Assembly (NCBI GenBank): GCA_014874485.1
Contig: JADBJK010000075.1
Coordinates: 1 to 64,000, forward strand
DNA: 64,000 bases
Origin: Chloroflexota bacterium
Lineage (GTDB): Bacteria; Chloroflexota; Anaerolineae; DTLA01
Reading direction: 5' to 3'
In this document: positions 17,367-25,012 of the stretch, piece by piece
Numbering within the stretch: the first letter of the stretch is position 1
Layout of the letters: every line of letters begins with the position of its first letter
Program-made: the position numbers and the translations under genes
The notes under the pieces: generated by a model
The model's input: only the letters and a program-made list of their open reading frames with translations
What the model was told of the DNA's origin: nothing
Databases searched by the model: none

Positions 17367-18443
17367 CTACCTGGCCAGCGCCTTGTCCAGGAGTTGCCAC
17401 AGGTCCAGCACGTCCACGAACTTGTCCACCTCGTTGGCAAGGCGGCCCGCGCCTCGCAACAGCGTGGGCGTGCACGTCGGGCACACGGTGATGATCGTCT
17501 CGGCGCCGACCGCCAGCGCATCGCGCACGCGGTTCTTGGCGATTTCCGCCGACAGTTTGGGGTTGACGGCAGTTACGCCGCCCCCACCGCCGCAGCAGGT
17601 GCTGAACGTGCGGTTGTGCTCCATCTCCACCAGGTGGACGCCGAGCGCCCGGATGATCTCGCGCGGCTCCTCAAAGACGCCCAACATGCGCCCCAAATGG
17701 CACGGGTCGTGGTAGGTGGCCGTCATGGCGACGGGTTCCAGCCGCAGGTCGCCGATGCGCTCGGCCACGGCGACGATGGCCGGCTTCACCCGCAGCCCGT
17801 ACTTGTCGCGCAGTGTAATCGTGCACGTGGGGCACAGGGTGAGAATCTCCTGGTCGGCGTAGGGCGCATAGACCTGCCGGAACCGCTCCTGCGCGCGGGC
17901 GAACCCCTCGGCGTCGCCGGTGGCCTCCACCACGTACCCGCAGCAGACCTCGTCGGCGATGAGCGGGTCAAACCCTGCTTTTTCCAGCACCGAGAGGATG
18001 GTCTTGACCTCGGCGGGCTTGCTCTGGTACAAACACCCCAGGTAGAGCGGCGTTGTGCCTTCGCGCCGAATGGCCGAGGTTCGCGGGAACAGGTAGCCCT
18101 CGGTGAGAATCTGGTCGGCATTGGCGCGGTGCTTGGGCGCTTGGAAGCCGGCCTCGGCCAGCGCCTCGCGCAGGGCGGTGATGATCTCCACGTTGTGCAG
18201 GGCGCAGCGGGCCGCGCAGTAGCCGCACAGCAGGCATTCGTCGGCCATGCGGGCCATCTCCTCGTCGGGCTGGAGCGTGCCCTCCAGCAGGCCGCGGGCC
18301 ACCAGCATCTTCCCCCGGCACGAGTAGGTTTCGTACCCCTCCACGCGGTACACCGGGCACTCCTCGCGGCAGAACCCGCAGCGGGTGCGGTTGCACGTGT
18401 AGATGTCGTCTATGTATGGCTCAAGGGCTTGCAAGGGGTTCAT
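17367..18443 (-). CDS. Fe-S oxidoreductase with two CCG domains (GlcF/HdrD-like)
   Basis: A 358-residue protein that passes electrons from the partner flavoprotein. The N-terminus has two iron-sulfur motifs: 'CNRTRCGFCREECP' near residue 17, with an unusual CX4CX2CX3CP spacing, and 'CLLCGYCAARC' near 70 with the normal CX2CX2CX3C spacing. Two cysteine-rich CCG domains follow ('EVCCGYVV' with 'LCPTCTITL', and 'STCCGGGGG' with 'VCPTCTPTL'), as in GlcF, LutA and HdrD/HdrB. ATG 18443 is chosen because GAGG lies eight bases upstream and it overlaps the upstream stop as ATGA; GTG 18452 is the alternative. The quinone or other acceptor is not shown by the sequence. Confidence 0.88.
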   Translation of the reverse strand: MNPLQALEPYIDDIYTCNRTRCGFCREECPVYRVEGYETYSCRGKMLVARGLLEGTLQPDEEMARMADECLLCGYCAARCALHNVEIITALREALAEAGFQAPKHRANADQILTEGYLFPRTSAIRREGTTPLYLGCLYQSKPAEVKTILSVLEKAGFDPLIADEVCCGYVVEATGDAEGFARAQERFRQVYAPYADQEILTLCPTCTITLRDKYGLRVKPAIVAVAERIGDLRLEPVAMTATYHDPCHLGRMLGVFEEPREIIRALGVHLVEMEHNRTFSTCCGGGGGVTAVNPKLSAEIAKNRVRDALAVGAETIITVCPTCTPTLLRGAGRLANEVDKFVDVLDLWQLLDKALAR

Positions 18444-19903
18444 CGCAGCCACCTCGTGTCAAATTTCTTGCCCGGGTTCATGATTCCCGCCGGGTCAAAC
18501 AGGGCCTTGACCTGCTTCATGTACTCCAGGCTGGGGCCGTGCTCCAGGGCGTTGAACCCGCCCAGGCGGTCGCCGTCGCCGATGTACGAACTCATGGTGC
18601 CTTCCATCTCCACCGCCATCGCACTCATCTCGCGGACGTACTCGTAAAAGTTGCGGATGCTCTCCTCCGTGGAGTCGTCCACGAACACGGCGAAACTGAT
18701 GCTGGCCGTGGCTTTGTTCGGCGCTTCGTTGTACACGGTCATGCCCAGGATGTCCTGATGCCACTTGGCGGCGATTTCGCGGAAGCGGGCGTAGGCTTCG
18801 TCCAGCCTGCCGATGGGAAGCCCCAGGTCGGCTGCGCCGAACTTCTTGACCCGCTGGCTGTCGGGCCACTTCTGCTTGAACGGAATGAACTCCAGGCGGT
18901 GCTTGGAGTCCCACCACCCGTCCACCATCTCCTGCTCGCGCACCATCTCCGCGCCGTACTCCTCCGTAAGGATGCGCGTGGTCTTGTCCATGCTGAACTC
19001 CACCACGTCGGGGTCGCCCGCCCACGAGATGAACAGAATCGCCTCGGCCCAGTCGGGGACTTCCGGCTCGCGGTGGTACTTCTCGCGGTACGAGTGGGTG
19101 TAGAAGTGCAGGCGCTCGCGGTCGTTCATGTGGGCGCTGTCAATGGCGAGGCCCGCCGCCAGGAGCCGCTCCAGGGCCTTGGCACCCTCGTTCAAACTTC
19201 GGAACAGGTAGCCGCGCACCTGGCGGGTCTGGGGCAGCGGGAAGACGCGCAGGGTGGCCTCGGTTACGATGCCCAGCGTCCCCTCCGAGCCGACGACGAG
19301 TTCCATGAGTTTGTAGCCGGTGGATGTGAAGGACGCCTTGCGATGCCCCAGGCGCACGGCCTCGCCCCGACCGGTAACCAGCACCAGGTTGGTCAGGTTC
19401 TCCAGAATCTTGCCGTAGCGAATGCCGAAGGTGGAGTCGTTGTCGCAGCCGATGCACGCGCCGATGGTGCAGGCGCGCTTGCTTTCGGGCTGGTGCGGGA
19501 ACCACAGGTTATGGCGGGCCAGGTGCTCGTTGAGCGTCCAGACGGTGATGCCCGCCCCGACGGTAACGGACAGGTTCTGCAAGTCCAGTTCCAAGATTTG
19601 GTTGAGGCCCTTGGTCTCCACCATGATGCCGCCGCGCCAAGCGGCCACCCCGCCGCCCATGCCCGTCCCGCCGGCGAAGGGGACGACGGGCAGGCTGTAG
19701 CGCAGCGCCACCTGCACCAACTGGACGACCTCATCGGTGGTGTGGGGGATGACCACGAGGTCGGGCAGGTCCTGCGCCGAGCGGTGGCGTGGGCTCCAGT
19801 CGCGGCTGTAGGCCATGCGGTGCATGGGCGAAATGGTAACTCGGTTCCCGAAGACGGCCTGAAGGTCCTCAAAGGCGCGTTGAATGTGGGTTTCTGTGGG
19901 CAT
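18440..19903 (-). CDS. FAD-linked oxidase (GlcD/D-lactate dehydrogenase type)
   Basis: A 487-residue flavoprotein of the vanillyl-alcohol-oxidase superfamily. The PCMH-type FAD domain is visible in 'VPFAGGTGMGGGVAAWRGG' near residue 80 and 'ACIGCDNDSTFGIRYG' near 150. The C-terminal substrate-cap domain ends with 'LFDPAGIMNPGKKF', a common GlcD-type ending. It probably oxidises a 2-hydroxy acid such as lactate or glycolate and passes electrons to the Fe-S protein encoded next. ATG 19903 has AAAGGAG seven bases upstream and excludes an eight-residue extension. The substrate cannot be told from sequence; alkyl-DHAP synthase-like activity is less likely because of the Fe-S partner. Confidence 0.88.
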   Translation of the reverse strand: MPTETHIQRAFEDLQAVFGNRVTISPMHRMAYSRDWSPRHRSAQDLPDLVVIPHTTDEVVQLVQVALRYSLPVVPFAGGTGMGGGVAAWRGGIMVETKGLNQILELDLQNLSVTVGAGITVWTLNEHLARHNLWFPHQPESKRACTIGACIGCDNDSTFGIRYGKILENLTNLVLVTGRGEAVRLGHRKASFTSTGYKLMELVVGSEGTLGIVTEATLRVFPLPQTRQVRGYLFRSLNEGAKALERLLAAGLAIDSAHMNDRERLHFYTHSYREKYHREPEVPDWAEAILFISWAGDPDVVEFSMDKTTRILTEEYGAEMVREQEMVDGWWDSKHRLEFIPFKQKWPDSQRVKKFGAADLGLPIGRLDEAYARFREIAAKWHQDILGMTVYNEAPNKATASISFAVFVDDSTEESIRNFYEYVREMSAMAVEMEGTMSSYIGDGDRLGGFNALEHGPSLEYMKQVKALFDPAGIMNPGKKFDTRWLR

Positions 19904-20063
19904 TGCATCACTCCTTTGTGAATGCATGGCTTGAATTCACCGAGAGCAATATTGGCTCACCGCAGAGCACGCCGCGAGCACAGCGAGGATTCAGAATAGT
20001 TCTCGGTGATCTCTGCGTGCTCCGCAGCGAGGCCCGTTCTTTCGGAACAGTCATGGGCCGGGT

Positions 20064-20771
20064 CTATCCCTCAACGTGCAGGATGCGCTCACACGAGGGG
20101 CAGAAGGCGACCTGGGTGCGGTCCCGGGCCTGCTGGGCGATGGCGATGGGGACCGAGACGCCGCACGCGCTGCAGACGTTGGCGCGGGTCAGGAGCGCGA
20201 CGGGGCGGTTGCCCTTGCGACGGGCCAGGTACTCGTAGAGGCTCAGGTTGTCCGGGGTGAGGCTCGCGCGGATTTCGGCGACGGTCGCGTCCAGGTGGGC
20301 GATGCGCTGCTCCAGTTCGCCGCGCCGACGGGTGAGGTCCGCGACCTGGGCCTCGCGCTGGGCAGTGGCCTCGGCGAGTCGGGCGCTGGCGGCGTCGGCG
20401 TTGGCCTGCGCCTCCTCCAGGGCGATGAGGGCTTCCAGCAGGTCGTCTTCCAACTTGGCGATGCGCCGCTGTAGGGCCTCGCTTTCGCTTTGAAGGCTGG
20501 CGAGTTCCTTCGGGTTCGTAACCTTGCCGCTGAACATGCGCTCCTCGGTGGCGGCCTTCTTGGACTTCACGGTCTGGATTTCCAATTCCAGTTCGCGGAC
20601 GGCGGCCTGTGCCTTGATGAGGGCGGCCTGCGCGGCCTTGGCCTGGGCAGCCGCGGCCTCCACCTGTGATGAGTCGCCGAGAATGGCGACGGCCTGCGCG
20701 AGCCGCTGGGCGCAGTCGGCCCGTTCCAGTTCAGCCTGCTGAAGGCGGTACAGGGTCGGCGCGATTTCCAT
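20064..20771 (-). CDS. Coiled-coil protein with C-terminal C4 zinc ribbon (COG1579 type)
   Basis: A 235-residue protein. Residues about 1-175 are an almost continuous Ala/Glu/Gln/Leu-rich coiled coil, including the family hallmark 'KVTNPKELASLQSE' about residue 85. The C-terminal domain has two Cys pairs, 'VCSACGVSVP' and 'FCPSCERILHV', forming a zinc ribbon. The family is widespread in bacteria and often lies near ribonuclease H or NIF3-like genes, but its function is unsettled. The frame is open upstream to 20927, but that extension is repeat sequence; ATG 20771 has GAGGGG just upstream. It is 160 bp from the oxidase gene, with repeat fragments between them. Confidence 0.87.
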   Translation of the reverse strand: MEIAPTLYRLQQAELERADCAQRLAQAVAILGDSSQVEAAAAQAKAAQAALIKAQAAVRELELEIQTVKSKKAATEERMFSGKVTNPKELASLQSESEALQRRIAKLEDDLLEALIALEEAQANADAASARLAEATAQREAQVADLTRRRGELEQRIAHLDATVAEIRASLTPDNLSLYEYLARRKGNRPVALLTRANVCSACGVSVPIAIAQQARDRTQVAFCPSCERILHVEG

Positions 20772-20930
20772 TGGGCCCCTCGCGTGCGTGTTGGCGCGTT
20801 TGCGCGGCCCATTATAGCACGGGGGGCAGGGCGAGGCAATTGCGGGCTGGCGTTGGCCCGTACTGGATTCACCGCGGAGCACGCGGCGGATTTGGAACAC
20901 GAAAGCCGCGTGCGGTACGAATTTCACCGC

Positions 20931-21081
20931 AGAGAACGCAGAGAACGCGGAGGGGAAAAAAGTAATTGAGTCCTCTGCGCCCTCTGCGTCTCTGCGGTAC
21001 GAATTTCACCGCAGAGAACGCAGAGAACGCGGAGGGGAAGAAAGTAATTGGGTCCTCTGCGCCCTCTGCGTCTCTGCGGTG
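20931..21081. repeat. Two 72-bp tandem repeats with 'ACCGCAGAGA' inverted ends
   Basis: Copies start at 20931 and 21003. Each begins ATTTCACCGCAGAGAACGCA and ends TCTCTGCGGT, so the ends are inverted (ACCGCAGAGA / TCTCTGCGGT). Degenerate relatives occur at 19949-20030 and 20868-20890, and a short one near 37120. The 414-bp stretch between 20771 and 21186 holds these repeats plus the promoter of the surface cluster and no gene. Confidence 0.85.
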
Positions 21082-21128
21082 ATAAGCCTCTGGATTCACC
21101 GCCGAGATTCGTCCTGGCCCGACGTCCG

Positions 21129-21156
21129 TTGACGCTGCGGGGGATCGTGGTAGAAT
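21129..21156 (+). promoter_or_regulatory. Predicted promoter of the surface-glycan cluster
   Basis: -35 TTGACG, 16-bp spacer, -10 TAGAAT, about 30 bases before the first ATG of five coupled membrane-protein genes. Confidence 0.6.
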
Positions 21157-21185
21157 GCAGGCGCGATCTCGTAACGGAGAGCCGT

Positions 21186-22739
21186 ATGCCCACCCACGAA
21201 CGGAGCGAACATCTCTGGATCGCGCTGTGCACGTGTGTGCTGTTGGCGTTGACGGTGGCGCCCTATGCGGTCGCGTGGCTCGGCGCGCCGCAGGGCCTCG
21301 TCTTCACGGGCGTGCTGTACAACCCCTGGGACGGGCACTCGTACCTGGCGAAGATGCGCCAGGGCTGGGACGGCAGGTGGCTGTTTCATCTGCCGTTCAC
21401 CGAGGAACCCCACGACGGCGCGTTCATCTTCGCGTTCTACCTCGCCCTCGGCCACGCGGCGCGGGCGCTGGGCCTGTCGCTTCCCCTGACCTTCCACCTG
21501 GCGCGGGTGCTGGCATCGGCCTTCATGTTCGCGATGTTGTGGCGTCTGCTGGGGCGGTTCTTCGCGGGGCCGATGCGCCGCAGGGCCTTCCTGCTCACGG
21601 CGTTGGGCGCGGGCCTGGGCTGGCTGTTCCCGACGACAGCCCCCCTTTTGCCCGACCTGTGGATTCCCGAGGCGTTTGCGTTCTACAGCGCGCTGTCCAA
21701 CCCGCACTTCCCTCTGGCGCTGGGGTTGATGGCGGCGCTGGCGGACATGAGCCTGGCGGACGGCGGGCGTCGGCGACTCCTGGGCGCGGCGGCGTGCGGG
21801 TTGGCGATGGCGGTGGTGCAACCGCTGGCCCTGCCCGTCATCCTGGCGGCGCTGGCCGCCTACGCGCTGGCGCAAGCCCTGCGGCGGCGGGAGTGGCGGG
21901 GGGCGTTGGGCGCGGCTGCGGCAGCGGGCGTCGCAGGTGCGCCTGTGCTGGCCTATGACTTGTGGGTGTACCGCGCGAACCCCGCGCTGGCGGCCTGGTC
22001 TGCGCAGAACGTTACGGTTTCGCCGCCTGCGTGGCACTGGCTGGCGGGCTACGGCTTGCTGGCGGCGCTGGCGGGCGTCGGGTTGTGGGCAGCCCTGCGG
22101 CATTCGCCATCGCCGTTGGACTTGGCGGCGGTGTGGGTTGGGGCCGCGGCCGTCGGGATGTACATTCCCTTCGCGCTCCAGCGCCGCTTCTCCATCGGGC
22201 TGGGGATTCCGGTGGGGATTCTCGCCGCGGCGGGCTTCGGCGCGCTGGCGGGCAAGGTGAAGCCGCGCCTGGGGAACGCGCTCTTCGCGGGTGTTCAGGG
22301 CTTGGTGAGCCTGTCGGCGGCGTTCCTGCTGGTGCTGGGGATTGCGGGGGCAGTCGGCGGCGAGCCGCGGGTGTTCGTGAGCGCGGACGAAGCGCACGCG
22401 CTGACCGCCCTGCGGGACGTCGGCGGCGGGCGCGGGGTCGTGGCGGCGTCGCCCGCGCTGAGCACGATTGTGCCCGGATGGGCCGGCAACCCCGTGGTGT
22501 ACGGCCACCCCTACGAGACCATCCGCGCCGAGGAGAAACAGGCCGCGCTGGAGCGATTCTTCGCGCAGGCCGACGATGCCGCGCGCCGCCGCTTCCTGGC
22601 CGAGCACCGCGTGGCGTTCGTGCTGTGGGGGGCGAGGGAGCGGGCGATGGCGTCGGACTTCTCGCCGGAGCGGCTGGGGCTGCGTCTGGTGGCGCGGTGT
22701 GGCGCGGTTGAAGTCTGGGCCACAGGGGAGCGGCCATGA
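21186..22739 (+). CDS. Polytopic membrane protein, GT-C-like, first of coupled cluster
   Basis: A 517-residue integral membrane protein with about 11-12 hydrophobic segments and a soluble C-terminal ~110 residues. The first external loop has 'YNPWDGHSYLAKMRQGWDGRW' in outline (YNPWDGHSYLAKM), placed where GT-C glycosyltransferases have their acidic catalytic loop; the Asp in 'PWDGHSY' is a candidate. ATG 21186 has GGAG upstream and follows a good promoter; a longer frame to 21048 runs through repeats. Its TGA overlaps the next ATG (ATGA). GT-C enzymes use lipid-phosphate sugars outside the membrane, so a role in cell-surface glycan assembly is inferred. No exact family is recognised. Confidence 0.72.
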   Translation: MPTHERSEHLWIALCTCVLLALTVAPYAVAWLGAPQGLVFTGVLYNPWDGHSYLAKMRQGWDGRWLFHLPFTEEPHDGAFIFAFYLALGHAARALGLSLPLTFHLARVLASAFMFAMLWRLLGRFFAGPMRRRAFLLTALGAGLGWLFPTTAPLLPDLWIPEAFAFYSALSNPHFPLALGLMAALADMSLADGGRRRLLGAAACGLAMAVVQPLALPVILAALAAYALAQALRRREWRGALGAAAAAGVAGAPVLAYDLWVYRANPALAAWSAQNVTVSPPAWHWLAGYGLLAALAGVGLWAALRHSPSPLDLAAVWVGAAAVGMYIPFALQRRFSIGLGIPVGILAAAGFGALAGKVKPRLGNALFAGVQGLVSLSAAFLLVLGIAGAVGGEPRVFVSADEAHALTALRDVGGGRGVVAASPALSTIVPGWAGNPVVYGHPYETIRAEEKQAALERFFAQADDAARRRFLAEHRVAFVLWGARERAMASDFSPERLGLRLVARCGAVEVWATGERP

Positions 22740-25012
22740 ACGTCGTGCGGCGCGAATGGGCGTGGGTTGTGCTCCTCATCGGCGGCATGACGCTCGTCAG
22801 CCTGTGGCCGCTGCCGGTGCACATGGATCGCTTCCTCATGCCTTCCCGTGGCGAGTCTTCGGATTTGGCGATCACGCACTGGCCTATGCTGTCGCTCTGG
22901 GGGGAATCGGTGCGGGAGCGCGGCGAGTGGCCGCTCTGGATGACGACCTACTTCAGCGGGCAACCGCTGGCGGGCAACCCGCTGGTCGGGTTCACCTATC
23001 CGCCGAACTGGCTCCATGCTGCGCTGCCCACGGAGACGGCCTTCGCGGCGCTGGCGCTGCTGCACGTGGGGTTCGGTGCGCTGGGCATGTACGCACTCAT
23101 GCGGAAGGGCGCGGGCCTGTCGCAGGGTGGGGCGCTCCTTTCGGCGGTGGTTTTCTCGTTCGGCTCACGGCTGGCGGCCCACCTGGGTGCGGGGCACGTG
23201 AGCATCGTGTACGGGTGGGCCTGGCTGCCGTGGGTCGCGTGGGCGGCAGTGGCGGCGCGCTCGTGGCGCGATGGCTGGCGGCTGGGACTGGCGCTCGCCC
23301 TGGCCTTCCTGGCCGACGTGCGCATGGGGTACTACGCGGCGCTGGTCGCCGGGGCCATCGGCGTGGTGAGGGGCGTGCGGGCGGTTCATGAATTGTGGAC
23401 AATTCATGAATTGCCCCTACGGGCGCGGCGCTGCATCTCGCGTGGGATTGGGGTCTGGGGTGCAGCGGCGCTGGCGTTCGCAAGCGGGGCGGCAGTCCTA
23501 GCGTTCCCGTTGCTGGAACTGCTGGGGCAGGCGACGCGCGCCGGCCTGTCGCCGCAGGACGCGATGGCGCTCTCGCTGCCGCCCGCGGGCTTGTTGGGCG
23601 TGGTGCTCCCGCTGGAACCCGCGACCCACGAGTGGGCAACGTACCTGGGGTTGCCGGCGCTGGGGGCGGCGATTGTGGCGCTGTGGGGGCCGCGCCGCAA
23701 GGTGGCGTGGGCGCTGTGGGGATGCCTGGCTTTGTCGGCGGTGCTTGCGCTGGGCGCGTACACGCCGCTGTACGGCGCGGCGCTTCGCGTGCTGCCCGGG
23801 TTGAGCCTGTTGCGGGTTCCGGCGCGGTTCTGGATTCCGGCGCTGGGGTGCGTCGCCGCGCTGGCGGGCATGGGACTGGACGCGCTCCCCGCCATCCGGC
23901 GCGATGCGAGGGCGCGGCGGTCGGCGACCCTTGGGCTGGGCGTGCTGGCCGCTGGCGCAGGTGCGTTGTGCGGGGCCGCGCTGGCGACGGGCCTTGGCGA
24001 TGCGACCGCTTACCTGCGGTTCGGCGTCGCAGGCGCGGTTGGCGTTGGGTCGCTGGCGCTGGGAATGCGGGAGAGCGCCGATCGGGTCGCCGCCGCGCTC
24101 ATCCTGTGCGCTGCGTTCGCGGACGCAACCGGCGCGGCGAGGGCGTGGTGGCACCTGGCGGCGGTGGACGAAGTGGTCGCGCCCGGGCGAGAGGTCGCGG
24201 CCTATCTCGCAAGCCTGCCCGAACGCGGGCGGGTGTACTCGCCGAGTTACAGCGTGCCGCAGCAGACGGCGTGGTTCTACGGGTTGGAGATGGCAGACGG
24301 CGTAGACCCAACCCAACTGGCCCGATACCGTCGGTTCATGGCGCTGGCGGGGGGCTACGAAGACACGGGGTACACCGTTACCATCCCGCCGTTTCCGCCC
24401 GACGCATCGGTGGAATCGGCGCTGCGCGACAGCAGGCCGAATGCCCGCTTGCTGGGTTTACTAGACATAACGCACATCGTGGCGGCATTTCCGATTGCAG
24501 GCGACGGATGGGAGTGGGTCGGGCGGGTGGGGGGCGCATACATCTTCCGGAACACCGAGGCGCTGCCGCGCGCCTGGCTGGTGCACGAGGCGGAGGTTGT
24601 CCCCGACGCCGAAGCGTTGGGGCGGCTTGAGGGCGTGGACTTGCGGCAGCGAGCGGTGGTTGTCCCCGAGTGGGCGGGGGTCGTGGCGGCCGCGGGCGGC
24701 GATGCGGATGGCGATGCTGTGCGCGTTGTCGCGCGGTCGGCCAACGCGCTGGAGTTGGACGTGCAGGCTTCGGCGCCCGGCCTGTTGCTGGTGAGCGAAG
24801 TCTGGTATCCAGGGTGGCGGGCCTGGGTGGACGGGCGCGCACTGCCCGTGGCGCGGGCGGATTATCTCCTGCGCGCCGTGCCGATTGAGGAGGCCGGTGC
24901 GCATCGCGTCCGCCTGGCCTACGTGCCGGTTTGGCTCTACGTGGGGGCGGCGGTTTCGGCGGCGGCGTTTCTCGGCTACGGCATCGCAGCGGCCTGGGGA
25001 GGGAGACGGTGA
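22736..25012 (+). CDS. YfhO-like polytopic membrane protein, with in-frame repeat insert
   Basis: A 758-residue protein with about 12 membrane segments and a beta-rich C-terminal domain. It follows the YfhO pattern: N-terminal 'GQPLAGNPLVGFTYPPNW', middle 'GSRLAAHLGAGH', and C-terminal 'SEVWYPGWRAWVDG' before a last membrane helix. YfhO proteins of Gram-positive bacteria take part in glycosylating teichoic acids, so transfer of a sugar to a surface polymer is a reasonable guess. About residues 215-232 ('VHELWTIHELPLRARRC') are encoded by a fragment of the intergenic ATTCATGAAT repeat (23384-23426). The start overlaps the upstream stop and the stop overlaps the next start. It is paralogous to the next gene. 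Confidence 0.8.
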   Translation: MNVVRREWAWVVLLIGGMTLVSLWPLPVHMDRFLMPSRGESSDLAITHWPMLSLWGESVRERGEWPLWMTTYFSGQPLAGNPLVGFTYPPNWLHAALPTETAFAALALLHVGFGALGMYALMRKGAGLSQGGALLSAVVFSFGSRLAAHLGAGHVSIVYGWAWLPWVAWAAVAARSWRDGWRLGLALALAFLADVRMGYYAALVAGAIGVVRGVRAVHELWTIHELPLRARRCISRGIGVWGAAALAFASGAAVLAFPLLELLGQATRAGLSPQDAMALSLPPAGLLGVVLPLEPATHEWATYLGLPALGAAIVALWGPRRKVAWALWGCLALSAVLALGAYTPLYGAALRVLPGLSLLRVPARFWIPALGCVAALAGMGLDALPAIRRDARARRSATLGLGVLAAGAGALCGAALATGLGDATAYLRFGVAGAVGVGSLALGMRESADRVAAALILCAAFADATGAARAWWHLAAVDEVVAPGREVAAYLASLPERGRVYSPSYSVPQQTAWFYGLEMADGVDPTQLARYRRFMALAGGYEDTGYTVTIPPFPPDASVESALRDSRPNARLLGLLDITHIVAAFPIAGDGWEWVGRVGGAYIFRNTEALPRAWLVHEAEVVPDAEALGRLEGVDLRQRAVVVPEWAGVVAAAGGDADGDAVRVVARSANALELDVQASAPGLLLVSEVWYPGWRAWVDGRALPVARADYLLRAVPIEEAGAHRVRLAYVPVWLYVGAAVSAAAFLGYGIAAAWGGRR
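23384..23426. repeat. ATTCATGAAT-type repeat fragment inside a coding region
   Basis: TTCATGAATTGT and ACAATTCATGAA form 12-bp inverted arms around GG, followed by TTGCCCCTACGGGCGCGGCG, the tail seen in the intergenic copies at 57413, 59814 and 60805. The reading frame of the surrounding gene stays open. Confidence 0.85.
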
